Positions 29,123-39,659 of a stretch of 64,000 bases of DNA are shown here, piece by piece; positions within the stretch are counted from its first letter, which is position 1; the number at the start of each line of letters is the position of its first letter. Position numbers and translations under genes: made by a program. Under the pieces are notes generated by a model, which saw only the letters and a program-made list of their open reading frames with translations, was not told the DNA's origin and made no database searches. Source of the stretch: Acholoe squamosa (lineage: Eukaryota > Annelida > Polychaeta > Phyllodocida > Polynoidae); assembly GCA_949317995.1 (NCBI GenBank), contig OX439044.1:50052166-50116165 (forward strand), read 5' to 3'.

Positions 29123-31594
29123 ATGGGGTCCTCGTCCGACGAGCAGTCAGGGTACAGCTCTTCGGCGAGCCACAAGTCGCAGAAGAAGAAGAAGAAGAAG
29201 AAGAAGTCCAAGAGGACCAGACCCGAGCAAGAGCTCGAGTCTACCTCGGCTAAAAGTGCAGCCCTTCTGAAGCAGATCGAGGATGCACAGAAAGCCTTGG
29301 CTGAGTCCCAGGAGCGGGAGAAGGAGCTCCGCCGGAAGGCGAAGGAGGCAGCTAAGCAGCAGAAGCGCGACTTGAAGGTCGCCATTGACTGGTATGTCTC
29401 GATGATCGAGAATGTTACGAATGCCTCAGACTCGTCGGGGGTGTCGCTGCCCGAGCGACAGCGGATTGGGTTCGCATGGCGCATCTTCAATCCAGGGCAG
29501 CAGTGTGCTTTCGAGAACTGCACACGTAAGGGGTTTCCCCCTCGCGTATACGCGACTGACGGCAGGTATGCTCGACACTTGGTTGAAGAGCATCGAGCCA
29601 TCCGTCCACAGTTCGGTTGTGTTAAGGTGGAAAAGACCATTCCATGTTATCAGGACCCTGATGACCCGACCTCTCCTCCTTTCGTGACCTCACGAAGGGG
29701 CTTGATGGCGCGTCATCTCAAGTCGTACAAGCAGCCCCATAAGTACAACGCCGAGGGCGCTATCCAGCTAGTGGAGACACTGGTTGGAAAGTGCGAACGG
29801 AATGAGAAGACAGGCGCGCCGACTAGACACTGGATGCGGATGGCCCCCGCACCCCCGTCTACGAAGCGCCTGTATATCAGACCGGAGCTGATGCCCGCTT
29901 TCTACGGTGCCTACCCCGAGTTCAGGGTAGAGCAACGGAAGAAGCGGGAGGCCAGTCGTCCTCGGGACCCAGGACCTACAGCCTCTACGAGTGGGAACAA
30001 GAGGCCCCACTCTACAGAAGCTGGAAAGTCTGCCGGTTCGACTGAACCTAAGAAGCCTAAGCCGCAGGCTGCTCCCTCGAAGCCCGAAAAGGCATCGAAA
30101 GCCGCCCCGGCCCCGGCTCCTAAAAAGTCGAAGACTGCTTCGACCGGTTCAGCCAAACCAAGCACCAGTGGTGCTAAAACTGGAGGCAAGACGGTGGAAA
30201 CCCGGAGTGGTCGTGATCGACAACCCAAGGTGACCACCAACTCGTCTCCTGTCAAGCCCCCTACAGCGGCAGAGGGCAGCACCCCAGCTGCCACGCCGCG
30301 TGTCCACGTAGGAAGCGCGACATTGACCTCAGCAGCAGGAGCTAGCTTCTCCAACGTCGTGACAGGCGCCGACACCCCGACAGCAACCTTGCGTTGGGAA
30401 TTGGCACAGCCTGCATACGGCGATGGCGTCGAATGTGGGGTCCCGAAGACGTTCGTGGAACGTTGTAAGGGACTTCTACAGATGACAGGCAGCCCCGCTA
30501 TCGACAAGTTCGGTGAGGCATTCCGTGAGGAAGCGAGTGCCTACTTGTTCGGCCTGTTTGATAGAACAAACATGGCCATCCGTAACGAGCTCCTTCCGGC
30601 TCTTAGGAATGAGGCGCGCCAGACCGTTCAGATGGAGATGGACTCTCGTCTGACCGACGTCCGAACGCGTCTCAATAACTTTGAGGCACAGGCCCAATAT
30701 GATATTACCAAGAGGGACAGTATCATAGAAGGCTGGGAGGAAATCGACCGCAAATTCTTTAGAGTCTTCGGGGTCCAACTCTCGGAATGGATGAGGGACA
30801 AACACCATGGCGTCCGAACCCTGAAGCCCGTTCGAACCGAGCCCTCTCGCGAAGCGCAGAGGTACCTCGTCGAGGGTGGAGAGATTCCTGACGTCAGGAC
30901 GCTGGCGGCTCAGACGAATCCTTTGAGAGAATTGTCTCCAAAGATTGACAGTCTGAGCTCGGCTATGACGATGTTGGGCCGAGAGCAGGTGGTGCAGGAC
31001 AAGCCTGACACCCCGGGTAGGTCTCTCGGTGCCTCCGTCTACCCGCCAGCAGCCCCGTCTTCCTCCTCGGTTCCCTTGATAACCCTCTCGGGAACCACCG
31101 AGCCTACGCCGCCACCGGTCCAGAGAATGGTGTCACCGAGGATCCATCCGGATCTTCAGGGCATCACTCCCCTGGCCCCGGCGAACGTAGCCGTCTGTCC
31201 GGACCTGTCGGCTTCCGCCCAAGCAGTAGAACCTGCCGAGGTGGAACAGTCGATGGATATAGACGGGGACGTCGATGTCGTCGATCATTCTCCAAAGCCT
31301 CCCCCTGACCAGGGAGACAAGGACGACCGTGAAGGTCAGGAGAGCGACGACGACGACGGAAGCGACTCAGCAGACTCGACCGTTCTCCACTCAGATGCTG
31401 AGGGGGACTCCCGGGATGCACCCGAGACCTCTAACGAGGCTTGGAGTACGACAATGGACCGCGAGGCCCCATTGCCGGAGTCGCCGACGTTTTCGGGCCA
31501 GCTAGCCGCCAGCGCTCCACATGGAGAGGAGCGCACTGACGGAGAGCAGGCCGAAATCGACGCCGCTACAGGGTCCATCTCGGAGGATCAGTAG
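29123..31594 (+). CDS. Extra retrotransposon ORF, 823 aa, with C2H2-like Cys/His clusters, unknown function
   Basis: ATG 29123 sits in a strong context (ACCATGG). An in-frame GTG at 29096 is not needed. Residues ~18-30 are a Lys run from an AAG repeat, and ~35-85 a charged coiled coil. Two zinc-finger-like clusters follow: C128-x4-C133-x18-H152-x4-H157 and C166-x8-C175-x22-H198-x7-H206. Both have aromatic/Leu spacing before the first His but longer loops than classical C2H2 fingers. Residues ~275-400 are Lys/Pro/Ala-rich and disordered, ~437-560 predicted helical, and ~700-823 Pro/Ser then strongly acidic (an Asp run). No signal peptide or membrane segment. No stops across 824 codons, in a young element, implies a maintained gene. 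It could bind the leader hairpins, DNA or Gag, but nothing in the sequence proves a role. Confidence 0.85.
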   Translation: MGSSSDEQSGYSSSASHKSQKKKKKKKKSKRTRPEQELESTSAKSAALLKQIEDAQKALAESQEREKELRRKAKEAAKQQKRDLKVAIDWYVSMIENVTNASDSSGVSLPERQRIGFAWRIFNPGQQCAFENCTRKGFPPRVYATDGRYARHLVEEHRAIRPQFGCVKVEKTIPCYQDPDDPTSPPFVTSRRGLMARHLKSYKQPHKYNAEGAIQLVETLVGKCERNEKTGAPTRHWMRMAPAPPSTKRLYIRPELMPAFYGAYPEFRVEQRKKREASRPRDPGPTASTSGNKRPHSTEAGKSAGSTEPKKPKPQAAPSKPEKASKAAPAPAPKKSKTASTGSAKPSTSGAKTGGKTVETRSGRDRQPKVTTNSSPVKPPTAAEGSTPAATPRVHVGSATLTSAAGASFSNVVTGADTPTATLRWELAQPAYGDGVECGVPKTFVERCKGLLQMTGSPAIDKFGEAFREEASAYLFGLFDRTNMAIRNELLPALRNEARQTVQMEMDSRLTDVRTRLNNFEAQAQYDITKRDSIIEGWEEIDRKFFRVFGVQLSEWMRDKHHGVRTLKPVRTEPSREAQRYLVEGGEIPDVRTLAAQTNPLRELSPKIDSLSSAMTMLGREQVVQDKPDTPGRSLGASVYPPAAPSSSSVPLITLSGTTEPTPPPVQRMVSPRIHPDLQGITPLAPANVAVCPDLSASAQAVEPAEVEQSMDIDGDVDVVDHSPKPPPDQGDKDDREGQESDDDDGSDSADSTVLHSDAEGDSRDAPETSNEAWSTTMDREAPLPESPTFSGQLAASAPHGEERTDGEQAEIDAATGSISEDQ

Positions 31595-32129
31595 TATGAA
31601 ACTACTGCTCCTCCTCGTCAGTCTGGATCGCTGACATCGAACAGAGTCTCGATGTCAGCACGGAACCCCCGGGAACTCGTTCCCGGACGACGGTGTACCC
31701 TCCACGAGTGGGGGTACCTTTCCTGTCCCCGGACCTCCCTGCGAAGCTGTGTGGATCTGACGCCACCTTGGTCTTAGGGCCCGGTGGTGCCACACATCCT
31801 CGGCCTCACGGTCGAAGGACCATCATAGTAGTATGGTACGCTATCGATGGGCTTCCTACGCTGGAAGGAGCTTCTCAACGAGACAGGGAGGAAACGACAC
31901 GACCCCGGTTGCCATACCTGGTCGTGCCTCCCTCGGATCGACCAGGAGCAGGTCGTGAAGCAGTGTTTCGACACTGGTCTCCTACGTTGGATGGAGCAAC
32001 GCCTTATAATTTAACTGTGATAATAATTTTTTTCTACAGTACAGTAGAAACTATATTTCTATATATTCCTCTACTGTTTCTGTCGACTGTGTCGACGGAT
32101 CCAGTAGTTCATATTATTATCTAATTGTT
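31595..32129 (+). ncRNA. Structured 3' region after the extra ORF
   Basis: Strong stems: GCTGACATCGA with TCGATGTCAGC (31630-31659, 11 bp, loop ACAGAGTC); CCGGGAA/TTCCCGG (31669-31686); GTACCC/GGGTAC (31695-31717); CACGACC/GGTCGTG or CTGGTCG/CGACCAG (31898-31945, alternatives); and CAGTGT-TTCG-ACACTG (31961-31976), a TTCG tetraloop hairpin. The first loop again contains CAGAGT. Not coding, despite a 143-aa chance frame. Confidence 0.55.
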
Positions 32130-32188
32130 TAGACTGATCCGGGATCTCTGAATTTTCAGAGACCTCGTTTCAGTCTAGTGGGGGGTGG
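32130..32188 (+). promoter_or_regulatory. Hairpin and polypurine tract before the 3' LTR
   Basis: TAGACTGA (32130) pairs with TCAGTCTA (32170-32177), enclosing TCTCTGA/TCAGAGA. GTGGGGGGTGG (32178-32188) follows directly and abuts the LTR. The G-rich run is the likely plus-strand primer, though T residues interrupt it. Confidence 0.65.
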
Positions 32189-32656
32189 TGTGGTGGTCCC
32201 GCGTCATCTTCGAGGTACCTTCGTGGTCCTCGTGGGCGACGTCGAGAGCACCTCTATTACCCGACGCCTGGGGGCGCTGGAGTCCAGCGCCACGTCACCA
32301 CTTGGTCACGTGGCCCTCGACTCCGGTGTATATAAGGCCGTTGTACGGCCTTCCTCAGGGTCAGTCCAGCCCCGACTGACCATTGTGAGCAATGGTCGGC
32401 GGCTGCCCGGCTACCATATTCTAATACTCCTCTGTGCTCCTGCACAGAGGGGGTTCATGTGGAATATTAACTCTAGGCACTAGAAGGCCTAGTGTCGAAC
32501 CTGCAATAGAGTTCAAACTCTGCCACCTGTAACTGTGATCGAGAACGGCTGATGCCTATGTGTTATTAGACAATAAAGTTTTAACTGGAACCTGAATAGT
32601 TGTTCTTCGTTGTTTATCGAAAGATTCGATATAACATCGAGGGGTAGAACACTACA
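32189..32656 (+). repeat. 3' LTR (468 bp)
   Basis: Same length and, by eye, same sequence as 20215-20682. AATAAA at 32572-32577. Followed by the CATG duplication. Confidence 0.95.
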
Positions 32657-32660
32657 CATG

Positions 32661-34044
32661 CAATACCAGCAGGGCCTAGCAACAGCGGTCTATTATGATT
32701 TTCCCTAGCAACAGGCTTATAACATTGGTTAAATACTACAGGCTGACTGGTAGATGATCTTCTATTGATAATCTCAAATAACTCTGGATCATACTAGGAG
32801 AAGTAAATGCAAAAAAGAAAACCCTTTGGGTCAAATTCAGAGAAAGTACACAAAACAGGGGGAAAACAGTGGTTAATGATATAAAGCTAACCTAATCTTG
32901 TCTTTCCTGGTCTCATTTAAGAGATGGCATGGTGTTTACTTTCATTTTATGACCTACTGTGAAAATACCTTAACTATAGAAACGAATGCAAAAATTTTTT
33001 TTTAAAAAAATCATATTTTACGTCATCTTTAATGACCTTCTATTGATTCATCTACAAGTATCATTGAATATATAAAGGACATCTATACAATCATTCTAAA
33101 ATAAGGAAAATCAGGGTCATGGTTGAAATGAAAAGTTACAATTTTTTCAATAATTTTACTTTTCCCTTAACTATAGGGCCCTGTGGCCACTCAGACATCT
33201 TAACCTTATGTTTGATATAGGTATAATGATAGGAAAGTAGCTGCAAATATGTGGGTAGAATAGTCAGTATGTGGTGTGAAACCTACTGCAAATATTGGGA
33301 TTAGTACTCATTTTCACCACCAGGTGGCTCCTGTGTATCATGTAGAATGAGGGGTAGTGAAAGTGGGAGGGGTTGATGTAACAGGGAAGCAGGACTGGGG
33401 GTAGGGTAAGGGGAGGTAGGATAGGGTATGGGGATAAGGTAGGGGAAAGACAGTAGAGAGGAAATGGAAAAGGGGAGGGGTGGGATAATAGGGAAGAGGG
33501 GGTGCTTGGATGAGGGAGGGGAATAGGAGGATGGCAGGGATAGAGAGGAGGAGGGGAAAGTGGGGCAAGGGAGACAGGTCGAGAGAGGTAGGGAAAGGTG
33601 GAATGAGGTAATGGAATGGTAAAGGTGAAGGGGGAAGAAAAAGAAATCTGTACATAGGGCCTATAATGTATAGATCTGTGCATATTCCAGAATACTTTTG
33701 AGTGTGGATATGGGCCTTTGAACCTCTTGGCCTGTCCTGAGACCACTACAAATCTCCCTTCTTGTACAACATTACATTTTATCCTTAGCACAGAGGGGGC
33801 TTCATGCCATCCAAATCACAGAGAATGAATGTGGGCATCCCATGAATGAACCAAGACCAGTTATACCATGGTTTTCACATTTCAGAACAATTTTGGGTGC
33901 CCAAACTGGATATTGTGAGTGCTTTTATCACATGATAGAGGCACTAAGAGTTGCCCCTTGAATATTGACAGTGTTCTTTTTCTGTACTTTTCGTATATGT
34001 GATAGCAGCTCAGGTTTAGCTTTGACAGTGGTTCATACAGGAAA
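32661..34044. other. Unassigned DNA with a G/A-rich tract
   Basis: No gene recognised. 33340-33645 is strongly purine-rich on the plus strand, with many GGG and GGGG runs, so it could form G-quadruplexes. The Pro/Leu-rich minus-strand frames across it are compositional artefacts. Confidence 0.5.
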
Positions 34045-34126
34045 AGCTCAGAATGGGTGGGACTAGAACCCGGGATATTCTGATCCAAAGTGCTTCATGC
34101 TATCCATTAGGCTACTGGGCTGGAAA
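34045..34126 (-). repeat. tRNA-derived SINE head or tRNA pseudogene
   Basis: On the minus strand an A box (TAGCCTAATGGATA, 34114-34101) and a B box (GGTTCTAGTCC, 34070-34060) are correctly spaced (30 nt). The order resembles tRNA-Arg/Gln genes. The anticodon stem does not pair well, the acceptor stem is not evident and there is no discriminating CCA end. It is therefore a SINE head or pseudogene rather than a working tRNA. The SINE body probably continues toward lower coordinates. Confidence 0.6.
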
Positions 34127-34279
34127 ATGGTGCTGGGTTAGATGAGTCTTATGTCTGGGACCCTCAATGGACGGCATGTTTATGTTTGTATGGCAATGAA
34201 TGCAGAATGTATTCTGATGCATTCTAATGAATCCTAAAGCTGCAGACCGTGGTATAAATTCAATGTGTGCATGTGTGCT

Positions 34280-34337
34280 TTTTAGGTACTTGATAGAGGC
34301 ACTCGGCTCCACTTTAAGCCTCTATAAGTACCTAAAA
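34280..34337. other. Isolated 20-bp hairpin
   Basis: TTTTAGGTACTTGATAGAGGC pairs with the arm at 34318-34337 with one mismatch; the loop is 17 nt. The size is compatible with a pre-miRNA-like hairpin or a tiny MITE. Confidence 0.5.
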
Positions 34338-35529
34338 GGCAAATTTGTTAGAGAAACAACATTCTTGCCAGATATATAACATCTGCTTGGAGAGTGAAAA
34401 TGAGTGATTCATGATGGGATACCTAGATCTGTTAGCTGCAATCCTATTTGTTGACAGCCAGAGTTGTCATGGTGTGCCTCAGTTGAATGCAAAGTCAAAA
34501 GTAGCAATCCAGAAAGGACAGTCACCAACCGTTCTACTCTAGACATAGAGAATAAGACAGGGGTTGGAAGGGTACTGACCCATTTGTAAAGACTGAAAAT
34601 GTTGTAATAGGTGGTACAATACCTATGTCCCTGCAGCTGGTGTTTATCAAACCAAACCTGACTAATCTTTGAGGTATCCAAGAGAGTTTCTGCCCTCCCC
34701 AACCCCCATTATTAAATCTAAAGGAAAGAAAAACAGCCTATTTCCATGATACCTTCTTTTGGGAGACTTTATATTGAATAAAAATATTCAGGAGCACATC
34801 TACTAGTGTAAGGGCCCACAGTAAGCTTCTATGGTGCCATCTATGACATCACAATAAACTAATTACATCCCAATGGTGACTGAGCAGCACTAAATATCTA
34901 CAGATAAATGCTGATGATTTTAAATAGTTTTCTTTAAAATATCTGAAGATTCACTTTGGTCATAAGCACCAACTTGCCCACTAAGTTACATTACACAATG
35001 ATATTGTAATGATATTGCACACATTATCCTTTTCAAACACAATAATGGTTTAAAACAACATGCAATGCCTAAGTAATGCAGAAAATGATGCATTTGGTGT
35101 ATTGCGACATCGTAGAAGACAGCAAAGAAGCTCCCTGCTTTCCCATACAATAGCATATATGACCATAAGTAAGCCTACATCTTTTCATCCAATGCAAAGT
35201 CTTCTAAAAGAGGGCATCATGAAATAGATTGCTCTTTTCCTTTAAGGGTACAGCTGGCCTCCACTTCTACACTCACCCCCTTTAAAATCAAGGTTAAGGT
35301 TGCCCTCTTACCCCCCATAGGCAATATCTATAATCGATCACGATGTTTATCGGTTTGCCAATGGCACCCACATCTGCTAATGATGCAAGCCAAATTAAAT
35401 GGAAATGTTCTTCTTTACCCAATATTCATTCCGTAGTACACTTATAGCCAAAGAAATTCTAAATCAGGATTGAAACCCAATCTTGGAGTACAGTAGGACC
35501 TTGATAATCCAGCCCTGGATAATCTGACA
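34338..35529. other. Unassigned A+T-rich DNA
   Basis: Only short chance frames. Towards its end, CAGTAGGACCTTGATAATCC (~35489-35509) looks like a Tigger/pogo-type MITE terminus. A degraded GATAATCCGGGAGTTTTTAGATCCGG-like partner lies at ~36000, so the MITE below may be nested in it. Confidence 0.4.
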
Positions 35530-35937
35530 TACCGTACTGTCACGTTTAAGCGCCAGGTTTCAAATAAGCGCCTGTCTCATATCAGTGCTGGGTAGACATA
35601 CTATTTCAAGAAAATAAGCACCAGTCTTGTATAAGCACTGGGTGTGGGTGTCTTTATTGAGGTAGGGATGTCCCCGACATCCCCCCCTTTACTAAGGGCC
35701 TTGTTCACTGTGTGAGAATCTTTGTCACATGTGTGTCGCGGTCAGAGAGGGGCGGGGGGGGTGGCTTTCTGATTACACATAAGGTGTTAGAATCATTAAC
35801 TCTATAAAATATTATAGAATAGAACTGCTAAATCAATAACCGCCTGTCTCGAATAAGCGCCTGCCTTGAATGAGCGCCAGGGGTAATGGCCCTCTAAATT
35901 TATAAGTGCCGGGGCGCTTAAACCCGACAGTACGGTA
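35530..35937. repeat. MITE with TACCGTACTGTC inverted ends
   Basis: Left TACCGTACTGTC-x2-GTTTAAGCGCC and right GGCGCTTAAAC-x2-GACAGTACGGTA pair over ~25 bp. Inside, AATAAGCGCCTG and close variants recur four or more times. Confidence 0.85.
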
Positions 35938-36118
35938 CACAGGATCCGGCCAAGCTGAGGCTGGGATATTCCAATACCAATCTATTGTAATATGCTTTGA
36001 TAATCCGGGAGTTTTTAGATCCGGCCAATATTTGTCTGCAACAGGGGTGGCCATATCAAGAAGTTTCAATAGATAGGAGATGAAACTCAGAGCTTTACCT
36101 ATGGACACAGTGTAACAG

Positions 36119-38232
36119 CCCCCCCCCCCTCTACCCCCCCTTCAAAGTAGGCTCCCTTTTGTGTTCAGTATTGAGTCCTATGTAGGATAAGGGGGTTTAT
36201 AGAGATGTCAGGAATCTTTATCAGAGTGATATCAAATGGAAACAAGGGGCCACCTATACCAGAAAATCCTGCTGAATCCAAAATTTGTGGTCTTGATTCT
36301 CAAAATTTGGCCAGAGGTACCTAAAAATGAGGTTTGATGATGAGAATATTTTAAAAATGTACAAAAGTTATATTGAAAATGATTGGAACTTTTTATAGAT
36401 GCAACATGCTAATCAAAGTCAGTACCTCAATCTACATATCCCAATGTTTGCCTATCCGAACCTGACAAGTACTCTGCTTGCGTATGGCTCTACCTCTCCC
36501 ACATACTGCCTATCCCTTAGTGTGCCTATCACTCATACTACCTATCCCTTGAAACATCTAGAGTTTAATTAGGTTTTCTCTCAAATGGCTTAAAGGATTA
36601 AAGTTTACCCTTCACCTTTGTACCTAATTTTCTCTGTACATTTTTACCATTAGTCTACCTATCCTCAATCTGCCTATCATTCACTTTACCTATCCCTCAT
36701 AGTGACTATCCCCCAAATATGCACATCCCTCATATTTGACTGGCACATCTGTGATATTACCTAGCACCAATGTATCTTTTGAATATGCTCACCTTACAAG
36801 GTACCCTCTGTACCTATCTCTTAAACTGTTTATTACCTATCCTCCTTGATACCCATCCTCTTCAATACCTATCCCTCAAGCTCACTTTATAGCTTTCCTA
36901 CCTATCACAGCTTGATCAGCTGGGATAGCTCACATCCAACCTTCATTTTGATCTCTTAGTCAACCTATCCCCTAAGGAACAAATTTAACAGTCTACCTCA
37001 CACATACATCTACCTATTGCTCATGCTATATATCATTGAGGTTACCTATCCTTCAGGCTGCCTATCCTGCATTTTAGAAAAGCATGATAATTCAATGGCC
37101 TGAGGGATATGTAAGGTAAACATGAGTGATATGCAGACTTGAGGATAGGTACAATGAGCGATAGGTATATTTCACAAGGCATAGACTATAAGAGCTACTA
37201 TAAAGGTAGAAAGAATAGCATACAAGGTGAGAGATACATAGATAGCTGGTTAGGTAGGCAGAGGGCTATATACCATGAAGGGTAGGCAGCCTGAAGGATA
37301 GGTAACCTCAAGGATATATAGCATGAGTGATCAGTAGATGTATGCTTGAGGTAGACTGTTGGATTTGTTCTTTAGGGGATAGGTTGACTAAGAGATCATA
37401 ACAAAGGTTGGATGTGAGCTATCCCAGCTGATCAAGCTGTGATAGGCAGGAAAGCTATAAAGTGAGCTTGAGGGATAGGTATTGAAGAGGATGGGTAGCA
37501 AGGAGGATAGGTAATAAACAGTTTAAGAGATAGGTACAGAGGGTACCTTGTAGGGTGAGCATATTCAAAAGATACATTGGTGCTAGGTAATATCACAGAT
37601 GTGCCAGTCAAATATGAGGGATGTGCAGATTTGGGGGATAGTCACCATGAGGGATAGGTAAAGTGAATGATAGGCAGATTGAGGATAAGTAGACTAATGG
37701 TAAGAATGTACAGAGAAAATTAGGTACAAAGGTGAGGGGTAAACTTTAATCCTTTAAGCCATGTGAGGGAAAACATAATTAAACTCTAGATGTTTCAGGG
37801 GATAGGTAGTATGAGTGATAGGCACACTAAGGGATAGGCAGTATGTGGGAGAGGTAGAGCCATACGCAAGCAGAGTACTTGTCAGGTTCGGATAGGCAAA
37901 CATTGGGATATGTAGATTGAGGTACTGACTTTGATTAGCATGTTGCATCTATAAAAAGTTCCAATCATTTTCAATATAACTTTTGTACATTTTTAAAATA
38001 TTCTCATCATCAAACCTCATTTTTAGGTACCTCTGGCCAAATTTTGAGAATCAAGACCACAAATTTTGGATTCAGCAGGATTTTCTGGTATAGGTGGCCC
38101 CTTGTTTCCATTTGATATCACTCTGATAAAGATTCCTGACATCTCTATAAACCCCCTTATCCTACATAGGACTCAATACTGAACACAAAAGGGAGCCTAC
38201 TTTGAAGGGGGGGGTAGAGGGGGGTGGCTTGC
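36119..38232. mobile_element. Foldback element, ~950-bp inverted arms
   Basis: The left arm (36119-37070) and right arm (37278-38232) are near-identical reverse complements across their whole length. A ~207-bp spacer (37071-37277) separates them. Both ends carry a C/G-run with CTCTACCCC. The arms are packed with the word CTATCCCTCA (or GAGGGATAG), usually extended to TACCTATCCCTCA. It has no coding capacity and an unknown mobilising enzyme. A single-arm relative is at 1360-2350. Confidence 0.85.
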
Positions 38233-38649
38233 ACTATGGGACTCTATGGAGTAACATATCCTAGGGAACCTATACTATTCTTGGCCATATTATCAAGGTC
38301 TCACTGTACCAATCACTCACCAACACACTTAAGATTTTTTTAGAAAGTGGGTGGGAGTGGACTTTTTAAAATGTGTTTTTATGCATTTGGTTGGGTCATG
38401 GCATCCTATTAAATTTTGTGGTAACAGACTGTTGATGGTAAATGCTGTGTATTGAACATCATTGCATTACCAGTACTGGTAATTACTATTTATGCATAGG
38501 GACTGGTGGGGCAGGGTACCTATGATGGCCGGGGGTGGGGGGGTGGCCCTGGGGGGGGGGAGGCCCCGGGGAGGGGGGGCACTGAAAAGAACATGGGGCT
38601 CTTCAGGAAGGTCTCCACTGTCTAATCTGATCTCATCCTGTGTATTATG
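38233..38649. other. Unassigned, with a G-run-rich segment
   Basis: 38520-38582 contains several runs of 6-10 G and is G-quadruplex-prone; nothing else recognised. Confidence 0.5.
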
Positions 38650-39005
38650 TCAGTACAGGTAATGTATAGTATAAGAACAAATGCCTGCCAAATAGTTAAA
38701 TCGTTGGTATTTTAGCAAGTCTGAGCCCCCTCCATGGAATGGCTTTTACCCTTATAATCACATCACATGGTTTCTTAGGGTCTCTAGGGTTCCTATATGA
38801 ATCTTTTCGATCACTTTTATGAATTTATGATGAGGTTTTATTAGGAATCTAAAGGTCTGAATTTGGCTATATTTTCACTATATGAACGGACTTTGGACCC
38901 CCCATACAGGGGGGTCCAGGGGTCCAAAAAATTATTTTTTTGTGATTTTGTGTTTTTTTCTTTGGCCCAAATATATAGATTGAGCTGGTATCCCAAATCA
39001 TTTGA
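38650..39005. repeat. Dispersed repeat, copy 1
   Basis: Aligns by eye with 41110-41470. Shared blocks are CTGANCCCCTCC, TACCCTTATAA, TATTTTCACTATAT, TTGGACCCC, and ATAGATTGAGCTGGTA. A GGACCCCCC/GGGGGGTCC hairpin is at 38895-38920. Confidence 0.7.
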
Positions 39006-39659
39006 CAAAAAAATTGAATTAACATCCCCTAACATCAGAGACCTGACTACTGCTTTATGAATTTTACAGTTTTGATGAGTGTAACTTCTATGCTGTTGTT
39101 TCGGCAGTAAAAATTGTTAAAAAGATTCCCAACATACATTTCTGAATTTCTGAAATGATGGCCAACAACATAGGGTGTGTTGGATATAATTAACATTTAC
39201 TTCACACGAAGCCCAACATTAGGACACAACAGCCTCCATCATTAATTAAAAGTAACATTTTGAATGCCTTCAGTAGAAGGGGGGATAAATACACTTTTCC
39301 TCCATGGAAGTGGTCAAAAATATTCATTTCAGCCCCGGAAAGACCATTAAAAGTCATGATGTTGTGAATATTTTGGGCATGACCTGCCCTGGGGAGGGGG
39401 TCAGCCTAGCTAAAAGTACCGATAAATGAGGTTTATTTTAGGCACTTGCTCATATACAGTGTGTGGTTGTACTGCGATATTACATTAGAATGAGCTCAGA
39501 TTTGACTTCACATATCCATCCTGAAGTCCTGCTGTTTATTTTTTACCTTTTCTCCCCAAGGTCACCCCCCCCACCACTCACTTGTATACATAATGCAACA
39601 CAATATGGGATGTATGATTCAAGTAGGAATATCTTTTAAAATAAATTGAGCATGAATAC
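39006..39659. other. Unassigned A+T-rich DNA
   Basis: No recognisable gene or repeat. Confidence 0.4.

Larger units (their letters stand above)
20215..32656 (+). mobile_element. Ty3/Gypsy LTR retrotransposon with an extra 3' gene (12.44 kb)
   Basis: Complete unit: LTR - PBS - gag - pro-RT-RH - IN - spacer with promoter-like motifs - extra ORF - structured 3' region - purine tract - LTR. The two 468-bp LTRs look identical by eye and CATG duplications flank the unit, so insertion is recent. Pol order (RNase H before integrase) and a GPY/F-like module make it Ty3/Gypsy. At ~12.4 kb it is more than twice the size of a typical Gypsy element. The excess is the 922-aa Gag, a basic extension of the integrase and ~4 kb after pol. 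G+C and CpG content are clearly higher than in the surrounding DNA. The extra gene has no signal peptide or membrane segment, so it is not an envelope. Confidence 0.93.

Noticed and set aside
28852-29640. 262-aa minus-strand ORF across the leader and start of the extra ORF
   Set aside because: Antisense shadow of a G+C-rich coding region; contains a poly-Phe run opposite the Lys codons and no domain.
29911-30507. 198-aa minus-strand ORF inside the extra ORF
   Set aside because: Shadow frame in a Pro/Ala/Lys-rich region; the plus frame is far longer and has structure.
29123-31594. Envelope gene as explanation for the ORF after pol
   Set aside because: No signal peptide, no transmembrane segment, no glycoprotein-like cysteine pattern; lysine-rich start and acidic tail fit a cytosolic or nuclear protein.
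33264-33791. 175-aa and 105-aa Pro/Leu-rich minus-strand ORFs
   Set aside because: Compositional artefact of a purine-rich tract lacking stops on the opposite strand.
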